Source: Nocardia wallacei
GTDB taxonomy: Bacteria > Actinomycetota > Actinomycetes > Mycobacteriales > Mycobacteriaceae
Length of the DNA: 64,000 bases
Direction: 5' to 3'
NCBI RefSeq assembly: GCF_029869545.1
Contig: NZ_JARWQD010000290.1
Coordinates: forward strand, 1 to 64,000
Position 1 is the first letter of the stretch. Every line of letters starts with the position of its first letter. Positions 34,746 to 42,967 of the stretch are shown here, piece after piece. Both the position numbers and the translations under genes were made by a program. Under the pieces are notes generated by a model. It had not been told where the DNA came from. It did not search any database and saw nothing but the letters and a program-made list of their open reading frames with translations.

Positions 34746-35771
34746 TCAGGCCGTCACCGTCGTCGCGGCGATCGACGGTGCCAGTTGGGGAATGATGGAC
34801 TCGCCGTAAACGCGCAGGGTCTCCTCCTTGTTGTCGTGCTGCAGGTAACCCGCGAACTGGTCGACGCCCAGGTCGGCGAGGCGGCGGAGCTTGGCGAGGT
34901 GGTCTTCGGGGGTGCCGAGGACGCAGAAGCGGTCGACGATGTCGTCGGAGACGAAGTCGGCGTGGGTGTTTCCCGCGCGGCCGTGCTGGTTGTAGTCGTA
35001 GCCCTCGCGGCCCGCGATGTAGTCGGTCAGGGCCTGCGGGATATCGCCGTCGGTGCCGTAGCGGGCCACGATGTCGGCGACGTGATTGCCGACCATGCCG
35101 CCGAACCAGCGGCATTGATCGCGCATGTGCTTCAGGTCGGTGCCGACGTACATCGGCGCCGCGACACAGATCTTCACCGCGCTCGGGTCGCGTCCCGCCG
35201 CGGCCGCCGCCTCCTTGACCGTGCGGATCATCCACTCGGCGATATCGAGATCGGCCAGCTGCAGAATGAACCCGTCCGCGACCTCGCCGGTGAGCGCCAG
35301 GGCCTTCGGCCCGTAGGCGGCCACCCACACGTCCAGCGTCGAGCCGACACTCCACGGGAACTGCAGCACCCGGCCGTCGCATTCCACCGGCCGCGAGTTG
35401 GCCAATTACCTGATTACCCTGATTGATTCGCGCAGCGTCGCCAGGGTGGTCGGCCGCCCGCCGCCGACCCGCACCGCCGAATCGCCCCGGCCGATACCGC
35501 AGATGGTGCGGTTGCCGTACGCCTCGTTCAAGGTCGCGTAAGTGGAGGCGGTCACCGCCCAGTCCCGGGTCGCGGGATTGGTCACCATCGGTCCGACCGT
35601 GATCCGCTTGGTCTCGTTCAGGATTCGGCTGTAGAGCACATACGGCTCCTGCCACAGGATGTGTGAATCGAAGGTCCACACGTGGCTGAAGCCGTGTGCC
35701 TCAGCGAGTTTCGCCAGATGTACCGTGCGCGCCGAGGGCGCGTCGCACTGCAGCACCGCTCCGAATTGCAT
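34746..35771 (-). pseudogene. LLM-class F420-dependent oxidoreductase (TIGR03842-like) with an internal stop
   Basis: The frame starts at ATG 35771 (MQFGAVLQCDAPSARTVHLA, AEAHGFSHVWTFDSHILWQEP, TICGIGRGDSAVRVGGGRPT) and ends at 34746 (GTPEDHLAKLRRLADLGVDQF). Codon 122 is TAA (35406-35408), in the run ESIRVIR-stop-LANSRPVE. On both sides the frame is the same and family-like, so one base change (for example GAA, Glu, to TAA) explains the break. 121 codons lie before and 219 after; a TTG follows the stop directly. The enzyme belongs to the luciferase-like F420 group often found with pyrimidine or hydantoin degradation genes. The hydA stop TAG is part of its ribosome site TAGGAG. Confidence 0.85.
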
Positions 35772-35780
35772 GCGTGTCTC

Positions 35781-37202
35781 CTAGATGAGGTACTGGCAGG
35801 GATCGCGGCGGACGAACCGCCCGTCGCCCTTGCGGCCGAGGTACTCCCCGCCGCCGACGACGACCTTGCCCCGCGAGAGCACCGTGTCGACGCGGCCGTC
35901 GATCTCGTAGCCCTCCCAGGCGGAGTGGTCCATGTTCATGTGGTGGGTCTTGCCCAGCCCGATCGAGGTGTGCCCGTCCGGGTCGTAGACGACGATGTCG
36001 GCGTCGGCGCCGGGCGCGAGCACGCCCTTGCGGCCGTAGAGCCCGAACATGCGCGCCGGGGTGGTGGAGGTGATCTCGACCCAGCGCTCCAGGGTGATCT
36101 TGCCGTCCACCACGCCCTGGTACATCAGGTCCATGCGGTGCTCGACCGAACCGATGCCGTTGGGGATCTTGGAGAAGTCACCGACGCCCATATCCTTCTG
36201 CCCCTTCATGCAGAACGGGCAGTGATCGGTGGCGACCATCTGAACGTCGTTGGTGCGCAACGCCTGCCACATATGGTCCTGATGGTGCTCGTGCTTGGAT
36301 CGCAGCGGCGTCGAGCACACCCACTTGGCGCCCTCGAAGCCGGGCGCGCCGAGCTGATCCTCCAGCGACAGGTACAGATACTGCGGGCAGGTCTCCCCGA
36401 ACACGTTGCGCCCGCGGTCGCGCGCCGAGGCGAGCTGCGCCACGGCCTGTTTCGCGGACACGTGCACGACATACAGTGGGGCGCCGGTCAGATCGGCGAG
36501 CATGATCGCCCGGTGCGTCGCCTCCTCCTCGAGCTGCCAGGCCCGCGCGATGCCGTGGTAGTAGGGATCGGTCTTGCCCTGCTCGAGCAGCTGACTCACG
36601 AGAACGTCGATGGCGGGCCCGTTCTCGGCGTGCATCATCGTCATCAGGCCCGTGTCGGCGCCGACCTGCATGGCCCGCAGGATCTGCGCGTCGTCACTGT
36701 AGAACACGCCCGGATAGGCCATGAACAGCTTGAAGCTGGTGATGCCCTCGCCGGGCAGGTCCCGCAGCGCCTGCAGCGAGGCCTTGTCGACGTCGCCCAC
36801 GATCTGGTGGAAGCCGTAGTCGATCGCGCACTGCCCGGCGGCCATCTCGTGCCAGGTCTGCAGGCTGTCCTGCAGGCGCTCGCCGAACTTCTGCACCGCG
36901 AAGTCGATGATCGTGGTGGTGCCGCCCCAGGCCGCGGCCCGGGTGCCGGTCTCGAAATCGTCTGCGGCGGTGGTGCCCCCGAACGGCATCGACATGTGGG
37001 TGTGCGCGTCGATACCGCCCGGGACGACGTACTTGCCGGTGGCGTCGATGACGGTGTCGGCGGTCTCGGCGAGGTTCGCGCCGAGCACGGTGGACCCCGG
37101 CTCCAGCAGCGCGACGATGCGCTCGCCGTCGACCAGGATGTCTGCCGCGCCCCTGCCGGTCGCCGAGACGACCGTGCCCCCGGTGATCAAAGTTGTTGCC
37201 AT
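35781..37202 (-). CDS. hydA: Dihydropyrimidinase / hydantoinase
   Basis: 473-residue zinc amidohydrolase that opens dihydrouracil and dihydrothymine to the carbamoyl-beta-amino acids. Metal ligands: HTHMSMPFGG, the carboxylated Lys in TSFKLFMAYPG, MMHAENG, YVVHVSAKQAV, and Asp in VATDHCPF. C-terminal beta sandwich GRKGVLAPGADADIVVYDPD. Family length is normal. ATG at 37202 has GGAGGAAAG upstream. Second gene of the operon. Confidence 0.95.
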   Translation of the reverse strand: MATTLITGGTVVSATGRGAADILVDGERIVALLEPGSTVLGANLAETADTVIDATGKYVVPGGIDAHTHMSMPFGGTTAADDFETGTRAAAWGGTTTIIDFAVQKFGERLQDSLQTWHEMAAGQCAIDYGFHQIVGDVDKASLQALRDLPGEGITSFKLFMAYPGVFYSDDAQILRAMQVGADTGLMTMMHAENGPAIDVLVSQLLEQGKTDPYYHGIARAWQLEEEATHRAIMLADLTGAPLYVVHVSAKQAVAQLASARDRGRNVFGETCPQYLYLSLEDQLGAPGFEGAKWVCSTPLRSKHEHHQDHMWQALRTNDVQMVATDHCPFCMKGQKDMGVGDFSKIPNGIGSVEHRMDLMYQGVVDGKITLERWVEITSTTPARMFGLYGRKGVLAPGADADIVVYDPDGHTSIGLGKTHHMNMDHSAWEGYEIDGRVDTVLSRGKVVVGGGEYLGRKGDGRFVRRDPCQYLI

Positions 37203-37224
37203 ACTGCGTCTTTCCTCCAGCTGG

Positions 37225-38073
37225 TCAGGGTGCGACGATGGCGTCGTAGGAGTCGGGGCGGCGGTCGCGGTAGAACTGCCAGTCGCCGCGCACCTCGCGG
37301 ACCACGTTCAGGTCGATCTCGCGGACGACCAGCTCCTCGGTGTCCGTGGAGGCGACCTCGCCGACGTAGTTGCCGCGCGGATCCACGAAATACGAACTGC
37401 CGTAGAAGGTCACGGCCGCGTCCCCGAATTCGTCGCTCTCCGTGCCGATCCGGTTGTTCGCCGCGATGAAGTACTGATTGGCCGCCGCCGCGGCGGGCTG
37501 CTCCAGCTCCCAGAGCCGGTTGGACAGACCGGGTTTCGTCGCCGACGGGTTGAACACCAGCTCGGCGCCACCCAGCCCGAGGGCGCGCCAGCCCTCCGGG
37601 AAGTGCCGGTCGTAGCAGATGTAGACGCCGACCTTGCCGACCGCGGTGTCGAACACCGGATAACCGAGATTGCCGGGCCGGAAGTAGAACTTCTCCCAGA
37701 AGCTCGGCAGGTGCGGGATGTGATGCTTACGGTATTTGCCCAGGTAGCTGCCGTCGGCATCGATCACCGCGGCGGTGTTGTACAGCACGCCGGGCTGCTC
37801 CTCCTCGTACACCGGCAGCACGATCACCATGTTGTGCCTGCGTGCCAGCTCGGCGAAGCGCGCGGTGGTCGGCCCGGGGACGGATTCGGCGTACTCGTAG
37901 TACTTCTTGTCCTGAACATTTCCGAAGTACGGCCCGTAGAACAGCTCCTGGAAGCAGATCACCTGCACGCCCGCGGCGGCGGCGGTCTCGACGAACTTCT
38001 CATGCTTGGCCAGCATGGACTCCTTGTCTCCGGTCCATGTGGCCTGGGTGATGGCTGCCTTGATCGTGGTCAC
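37225..38073 (-). CDS. Carbon-nitrogen hydrolase (beta-ureidopropionase / N-carbamoyl amidohydrolase)
   Basis: 282-residue nitrilase-superfamily enzyme. Catalytic triad: Glu in CFQELFYGPYF, Lys in LGKYRKHHIPH, and Cys in VYICYDRHFPEGW. NNRIGTESDEFGDA and YGSSYFVDPRG follow. It would hydrolyse N-carbamoyl-beta-alanine to beta-alanine, CO2 and ammonia, the step after the dihydropyrimidinase. First gene of the operon; start GTG at 38073 with AGGAG at 8 nt. Upstream lies an AT-rich stretch shared with the divergent regulator. Confidence 0.92.
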   Translation of the reverse strand: MTTIKAAITQATWTGDKESMLAKHEKFVETAAAAGVQVICFQELFYGPYFGNVQDKKYYEYAESVPGPTTARFAELARRHNMVIVLPVYEEEQPGVLYNTAAVIDADGSYLGKYRKHHIPHLPSFWEKFYFRPGNLGYPVFDTAVGKVGVYICYDRHFPEGWRALGLGGAELVFNPSATKPGLSNRLWELEQPAAAAANQYFIAANNRIGTESDEFGDAAVTFYGSSYFVDPRGNYVGEVASTDTEELVVREIDLNVVREVRGDWQFYRDRRPDSYDAIVAP

Positions 38074-38150
38074 CAGTGGATCTCCTGCCTCGCTCGATTT
38101 TGTTATTCTTTATGGTGAACATTTCCTGAATATTTCAGCGAGTGCCGGAA

Positions 38151-38167
38151 GTGTAAACCTGCTACAC
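38151..38167. promoter_or_regulatory. Candidate operator between the pyrimidine operon and the MocR gene
   Basis: GTGTA-N7-TACAC, a perfect 5-bp inverted repeat 18 bases before the MocR start, next to a second imperfect dyad (TGAATATTTCA, 38126-38136) in a strikingly AT-rich stretch. Position fits a site for the divergent GntR/MocR regulator. Confidence 0.4.
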
Positions 38168-38184
38168 CGATCCCCGAGGCGGAA

Positions 38185-39576
38185 ATGAGCAGACCGATAC
38201 AGATCGATGACCCGACCCCGGCAGGCATCGCCGGTGCCATCGCCCGGATGATCCGCAGCGGCGAGCTGCGACCCGGCGACCGGCTGCCGACGGTGCGGGA
38301 ACTGTCGGGTCAGCTGGGCGTCAGCCCGGCGACGGTGAGTCACGGATGGAAGGCGCTCGCGCAGGCCGGGCTGGTCGTATCACGCGGCCGCAGTGGCACT
38401 TTCGTCGCCGAGCCGGAGTCCTCCGAGCACCGACCGGCCCCGGCGCGCACCGCGCGGATGGTCACCGATACCGGAGACGCCCGGCTGGATCTGTCGCTGG
38501 GCACGCCGGACCCGGCCCTGCTGCCCGAGCTGGGGCCGCTGCTCGCGCACGTCGCGCTCAGCGCCGAACCCACCGACTATCACCAGGCGCCGGTGGTTCC
38601 CGAACTCGGGCGCCTGCTGCAGGCCGACTGGCCGACCACCTCGGGCGGGCTCACGGTGGTCGACGGGGCGATGGACGCGGTCGCGCGCGGGCTGCGGGCC
38701 GTGGTCCGCTACGGCGACCGGGTGATCGTGGAGAACCCGACCTTTCCGCATTTCCTGGACTATCTGGAATCCATTGGCGCCCAACCTGTTCCGGTGGCGT
38801 TGGACGAGCAGGGCGTGCTCCCGGACGACTTCGAGCAGGCCCTCGCCCTGGCCCCGGCCGCCGCGATCATCCAGCCGCGGGCCCAGAACCCCACCGGCGC
38901 CTCGATGACCGCCGAGCGGATCCGGGAGCTGGCGGAGATCCTGCGCCGCAGCGACCACCGCTGCATGATCGTCGAGGACGATCACTCGGGCCGCATCGTG
39001 CCGACCGCGGATCTGAGCATCGGCCGGTGGCTGCCGGATCAGGTGCTGCATGTGCGCAGCTACTCCAAATCACACGGCCCCGATCTGCGGATCGCGGCGC
39101 TGTCCGGGCCCGAGCAGGTGATCGACCGGGTCGTCGCCACGCGCATGCTGGGACCGGGATGGACGCCGCGAATTCTGCAGCGGCTGCTCTACGAACTGCT
39201 GCGCGACGCCACCGCCACCCGCGCGGTCGACAACGCCCGCGAGCAGTACCGCATCCGCCGCCGGGCCTTCGTCGACGCCCTGCGCCACCACGGCGCACCG
39301 GTCGGCGACGGCGAGGGGCTCAACGTCTGGGTGCCGGTCACCGACGAGCGGACCACGCTGGTTCACTTGGCGGCCAACGGAATTCGTGTGGCGCCCGGCG
39401 GCCCGTTCTGCACCGACACCCGCGGCAGGCACCCCCAGGCAGTCCGGGTCACGGTGGCCCCGCTCGCCGACGGAAGCGACGAGGTGGCCCGCATCCTCGC
39501 CGCGACCACGCAGTCGCGCCAGTCGGACTACTTCTCCCTCAGTCGGCGAGATAGCGCTGCAGCACCGCGGTCTTGA
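38185..39576 (+). CDS. MocR-type regulator (GntR DNA-binding domain fused to aminotransferase-like domain)
   Basis: 463 residues. Residues 1-75: GntR winged helix (PTPAGIAGAIARMIRSGELR, GDRLPTVRELSGQLGVSPAT, GLVVSRGRSGTFV). Residues 95-450: PLP fold I domain with PRAQNPTGASMT, the Asp in IVEDDHSGRI and Lys in VRSYSKSHGPDLR. Such proteins use PLP or an adduct as effector. It is divergent from the pyrimidine-degradation operon, whose amino products would suit its aminotransferase-like pocket, so it is probably the operon's regulator. ATG at 38185, GAGG 6 nt upstream. Its last 38 bases overlap the convergent dihydrofolate-reductase-like gene. Confidence 0.92.
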   Translation: MSRPIQIDDPTPAGIAGAIARMIRSGELRPGDRLPTVRELSGQLGVSPATVSHGWKALAQAGLVVSRGRSGTFVAEPESSEHRPAPARTARMVTDTGDARLDLSLGTPDPALLPELGPLLAHVALSAEPTDYHQAPVVPELGRLLQADWPTTSGGLTVVDGAMDAVARGLRAVVRYGDRVIVENPTFPHFLDYLESIGAQPVPVALDEQGVLPDDFEQALALAPAAAIIQPRAQNPTGASMTAERIRELAEILRRSDHRCMIVEDDHSGRIVPTADLSIGRWLPDQVLHVRSYSKSHGPDLRIAALSGPEQVIDRVVATRMLGPGWTPRILQRLLYELLRDATATRAVDNAREQYRIRRRAFVDALRHHGAPVGDGEGLNVWVPVTDERTTLVHLAANGIRVAPGGPFCTDTRGRHPQAVRVTVAPLADGSDEVARILAATTQSRQSDYFSLSRRDSAAAPRS

Positions 39577-40090
39577 ACTGCCGCGTCTCGGCGAGCCGGA
39601 CCCGAATGCGCTTGTCCAGCGGCGGGAACATCGGCGTGCCGCCGCCGAGCACCACGGGGCACACGAACATGTGGTACTCGTCGATGAGCCCGTGCGGTAT
39701 CAGCGAGGCCGCGAGAATCGCGCCGCCGACCTCCATGACGCCGTCGCCCCCGGCCTTGAGCCTGCGGACCTCCTCGACGGCGTTCTCGCTGACCAGCGTG
39801 CTGTTCCAGTGGACCTCGGACAGCGTGCGGGAGAAGACGACCTTCGGCTTCTCCGTCCACAGCGTGGCGAACTCACGCTCGATGGGCGGCGCGTCCTCGG
39901 CCACGTGCGGCCAGTATTCGGCCATCAGCTCGTACATGCGCCGCCCGTGCAGCGAGATCTCGAGCGCCCGGAAGCGATCGTTGTGGAACTGGTGCAATTC
40001 GTCGTCCGGGTCGGTCCAGTCGATAGTGCCGTCGCGGTCGTTGACGTAGCCGTCCAGGGACACACCGAACGGGTAGATCAGTTTCCTCAT
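39539..40090 (-). CDS. Dihydrofolate reductase / RibD C-terminal-like protein
   Basis: 183 residues: MRKLIYPFGVSLDGYVND, FRALEISLHGRRMYELM, PKVVFSRTLSEV, GVMEVGGAILAASLIPHGLI, LGGGTPMFPPLD, the pattern of the RibD_C/DHFR-like family that binds NADPH. The exact substrate is unknown. ATG at 40090 was chosen because the family core starts with it. The 3' end overlaps the MocR gene by 38 bases tail to tail. Confidence 0.85.
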   Translation of the reverse strand: MRKLIYPFGVSLDGYVNDRDGTIDWTDPDDELHQFHNDRFRALEISLHGRRMYELMAEYWPHVAEDAPPIEREFATLWTEKPKVVFSRTLSEVHWNSTLVSENAVEEVRRLKAGGDGVMEVGGAILAASLIPHGLIDEYHMFVCPVVLGGGTPMFPPLDKRIRVRLAETRQFKTAVLQRYLAD

Positions 40091-40127
40091 AACGGGTAGA
40101 CGCCCCGGGCGCCCGAAATTCATCGGG

Positions 40128-40607
40128 CTAGGGCTTCTCGGGGCAATCGGCGTCCACCCAGGTGGCCGTCAGGTCGCGACAGGCCACGGTGAGTGTTCCC
40201 GGGCGGAAGGCGATCTCGTGGGTGCAGCCGACCGCGGCGGGCAGGATCTCGTCCAGGATCACGTCGCCGAGGTTGCGCCACTCGGCGCCGCCGGGAGCGT
40301 CGATCTCGAAGCCGGATACGCCCACATAGCGAATGTGCAGGTCTTCCTCGTGCTTCCAGCAGTTGTGCCGAAACCGCAGTTCGGTTTCGCCGCCGCGTGA
40401 TTCGACGAACTCGAGTTTCAGGTCCTTCACGCACCGCTTGCCGTGGAAGTCGTAGTGCTCCGCATCCGCCGCGAACGCTCGAGCGCCTACGGGCAGCGAC
40501 TCGACGAACGAGGGAAGCCGGTTCAGATACTCCGTCGGGCTGATAACCCCCGTCAGCCCACCCACCGTCGCGTTGAGGTTGACATATCGCACGTGCCGTT
40601 CCTCCAT
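40128..40607 (-). CDS. Hypothetical protein
   Basis: 159 residues (MEERHVRYVNLNATVGGLTG). It appears as alternating beta strands in the C-terminal half (DLKLEFVESRGGETELRFRH, EEDLHIRYVGVSGFEI, CTHEIAFRPGTLTVACRDL) after a helical start. A second ATG lies at 40637. No signal peptide or membrane segment. I do not recognise a family. It is 37 bases upstream of the DHFR-like gene on the same strand and probably in one transcript. Confidence 0.6.
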   Translation of the reverse strand: MEERHVRYVNLNATVGGLTGVISPTEYLNRLPSFVESLPVGARAFAADAEHYDFHGKRCVKDLKLEFVESRGGETELRFRHNCWKHEEDLHIRYVGVSGFEIDAPGGAEWRNLGDVILDEILPAAVGCTHEIAFRPGTLTVACRDLTATWVDADCPEKP

Positions 40608-40739
40608 CCCCCACTCACCTCGGCGGGCCACAGACATCGTCGCACGTCAGACCCGCACACCGCGGCCCGGCCGTCCCGCACCCGGTCACAGCTTGCGAAC
40701 ACCGTGCGGTGACAGACACACGGGGCTCGGCCTGGAAGA

Positions 40740-41963
40740 TCAGCGCAGTGCGCCGAGGGCGGCGCGCAGGCGGAGGATTCCGGGCGCGCGCGAGCCGGGG
40801 AGCAGGGCGCGCTCGTCGGGCTGCTCGCCGCGATGCTGAAAGTCCGCGCTGACGGCGGGATCGAGACGATAAGGGTTGGCGCTCAACCGATATCCGAGTA
40901 TTCGTCGCAGCCGGGCGAGTTCGGCGCGGACGGTGACGACCTTGCCGCCGGATCCGTAGACCTGCTCGGCGAGGGCGGCGGCGGTGAGGCCCTCGGGATG
41001 CGCGAGCAGCAGCACGACCAGCTCACTGTGGCGGACGCTCAACCGGTGCGTGGCTCCGTCGAGGGTGAGCATCGCACGGTCCAGGCCCAGCGCGGTGACG
41101 TGAGCGGCCGGGGCGTCGAGGGCACCGCGGCGCGGCGCGCGGACCGCGAACATGCCTGTGCGCGAGAGGCGTTCGACGATGACGGGGCGGCCGTCGGGCA
41201 GCGTCGCCGGTCCCTCGGTGAGCGGCCCCTGCCACCTCGGCGGCAGCCAGCCCCTCGGTTCGGCATGCAGTACCCGCCCGTCCGCCGACACCAGCGCGTT
41301 GCGGTCGGGCGAGCGAGCGGAGATCCGGTCGGCATAGCGGGCGCGAGCCTCGGCATCGCGCCGCCGGTACAGGTCGGCGAGGTGCGCCTCGGCGAGCCGG
41401 GCCGCCGCGGTTACCAGGGGCAGCGCCAGCGCACGCGCGTCGCGGCGGCGGCAGGTGACGTCGACCACGCCGACCAACTCCCCCGTCGCCGGGTCCCGAA
41501 TCGGCGCCGCCGTGCAGGTGTACTCCATGGCGAGCGACAGGTAGTGCTCGGCGCCACGCACCTGGAACGGGCGGCCCAGGGCCAGCGCGGTACCGACGCC
41601 GTTGGTGCCCGCGCCCGCCTCGCTCCACCGCGCCCCGGAGACCAGATTGGCGCGTTCCGCCGCCCGGCGGGTCGAGGCATCACCCCGCACCCACAGCAGG
41701 TGCCCGCGCGCATCGCCGACGAACAGAATGTGCCCGGGTTCCGACGCCGCGGCGTCCAGGGAGGTCAGCAGCGTCGGCAGGACGGTGCCCATCGGGCCGG
41801 TCGCTCGAAGCTCGCGCAGATCGTCGTCGGTCAGCACGACCTGCGGGACGTGGCGGTCGGGGTGCAGCCCCCGGCGGCGCGCACGATCCCACGACGCACG
41901 CACATCGGTACGCACCTGCCGTGCCCGTCCCTCGGCAAGCAGGTCGTCCCGGGCCTCGGCCAC
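40740..41963 (-). CDS. GAF-domain transcriptional regulator (AcoR-like sensory part)
   Basis: 407 residues. N-terminal sensory part as in acetoin/AcoR-type activators: VRASWDRARRRGLHPDRHVP, HILFVGDARGHLLWVRGD, a GAF domain with ANLVSGARWSEAGAGTNGVG and EYTCTAAPIRDPATGELVG. There is no sigma-54 AAA domain; instead a C-terminal winged-helix-like segment (HRLSVRHSELVVLLLAHPEG, VTVRAELARLRRILGYRLS) appears. This is the actinobacterial version of the family. Start GTG at 41963. Divergent from the alpha/beta-hydrolase and P450 genes, which it may control. Confidence 0.87.
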   Translation of the reverse strand: MAEARDDLLAEGRARQVRTDVRASWDRARRRGLHPDRHVPQVVLTDDDLRELRATGPMGTVLPTLLTSLDAAASEPGHILFVGDARGHLLWVRGDASTRRAAERANLVSGARWSEAGAGTNGVGTALALGRPFQVRGAEHYLSLAMEYTCTAAPIRDPATGELVGVVDVTCRRRDARALALPLVTAAARLAEAHLADLYRRRDAEARARYADRISARSPDRNALVSADGRVLHAEPRGWLPPRWQGPLTEGPATLPDGRPVIVERLSRTGMFAVRAPRRGALDAPAAHVTALGLDRAMLTLDGATHRLSVRHSELVVLLLAHPEGLTAAALAEQVYGSGGKVVTVRAELARLRRILGYRLSANPYRLDPAVSADFQHRGEQPDERALLPGSRAPGILRLRAALGALR

Positions 41964-42137
41964 GTATCTGTGCGCGGAGTCGTTGCTGGCGATGGCATGG
42001 AGCGTAGGCCGCCGACATCGTGTGGCGCAATCGCCTCGGCCGCAACGTCATTGCAACCCCCGTCGGCCGAGTGGTCACGGGCCCGCGGCCGCGCCACAGT
42101 GCCTTGGCAACACATTCGCACGAGGTGGAGGTCAGCA

Positions 42138-42941
42138 GTGGCGTACGTGGAGCTGCCGGACGGCGTACCGATGTACTACGAGGATCACGGTGCCGGTCCG
42201 GCCGTGGTGTTCATTCACGGGTGGACGATGAACTCCACGTTCTTCGCGCAGAATGTGCCCGCGCTGGCCGAGGGCAACCGGGTGATCACCGTGGACCTGC
42301 GCGGGCACGGGAACTCCGGGAAGTCCGATGACGGCCACACCCTGGCGCAGTACGCCCGCGATATCGACAGCCTGCTCGACCATCTCGGGCTCGACGACGT
42401 ATGCCTGGCGGGCTGGTCGATGGGCGTCGCGGTGATCCTCGCCTACGTTCGCCAGTTCGGTTGCGGGCGTTTGCGATCCACGGTCTTCGTCGATCAGTCC
42501 CCGCGCTTCCTGGGCGCGCCGGGCTGGGACTTCCCCTTGCAGGGCGGGTACACCGAATCCGATATCGCGGTGTTCGTCCAGGGGCTGCACCATGCGCGCC
42601 CCGCGGTGATCAAACCGTTCATCGCGGCATGTTTCGCCGAGACACCGCCTCCCGAGGCCATCGACGCCGTGTACGCGGAGACGACCAAGATGCCGACCTC
42701 GGCCGCCGCGGCCATCTGGTACGACATGGCCTATGCCGATCTGCGGCCGGTGCTGCCCGCGGTCACCGTCCCGACCTTGCTGATCTACGGTGTACAGAGC
42801 AAGATATTCCCCGGACCGCTCGACGACTGGCTGGCGGCGGGGCTGCCGCAGGCCCGGGCGGTGCCGTTCGAGCACAGTGGCCACGTGCCGTTCGCCGAGG
42901 AGCCGGAACGGTTCGACACCGTGCTCGCCGAATTCCTGTAG
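42138..42941 (+). CDS. Alpha/beta-fold hydrolase
   Basis: 267 residues. Oxyanion loop VVFIHGWTMNS, TVDLRGHGNSGKSDD, nucleophile elbow LAGWSMGVAV, acid in the LLIYGVQSK region and His in FEHSGHVPFAEEPE. A typical esterase/dehalogenase/haloperoxidase-like member; the substrate is not deducible. Start GTG at 42138 with GGAGGT upstream. It is followed after 26 bases by a P450, so a two-gene operon divergent from the GAF regulator. Confidence 0.9.
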   Translation: MAYVELPDGVPMYYEDHGAGPAVVFIHGWTMNSTFFAQNVPALAEGNRVITVDLRGHGNSGKSDDGHTLAQYARDIDSLLDHLGLDDVCLAGWSMGVAVILAYVRQFGCGRLRSTVFVDQSPRFLGAPGWDFPLQGGYTESDIAVFVQGLHHARPAVIKPFIAACFAETPPPEAIDAVYAETTKMPTSAAAAIWYDMAYADLRPVLPAVTVPTLLIYGVQSKIFPGPLDDWLAAGLPQARAVPFEHSGHVPFAEEPERFDTVLAEFL

Positions 42942-42967
42942 GCCCGCAGCACGGCAGGACGAGACCG

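Noticed and set aside
35406..35408. Recoding of the stop codon in the F420-type gene
   Set aside because: The codon is TAA, which is not used for selenocysteine or pyrrolysine, and there is no downstream hairpin; simple nonsense is more likely.
14240..35771. Sequencing error as a common cause of the three gene breaks
   Set aside because: The breaks are a 7-bp unit, a 4-bp duplication and a substitution, not homopolymer indels, so platform error is not the default explanation; it cannot be excluded without reads.
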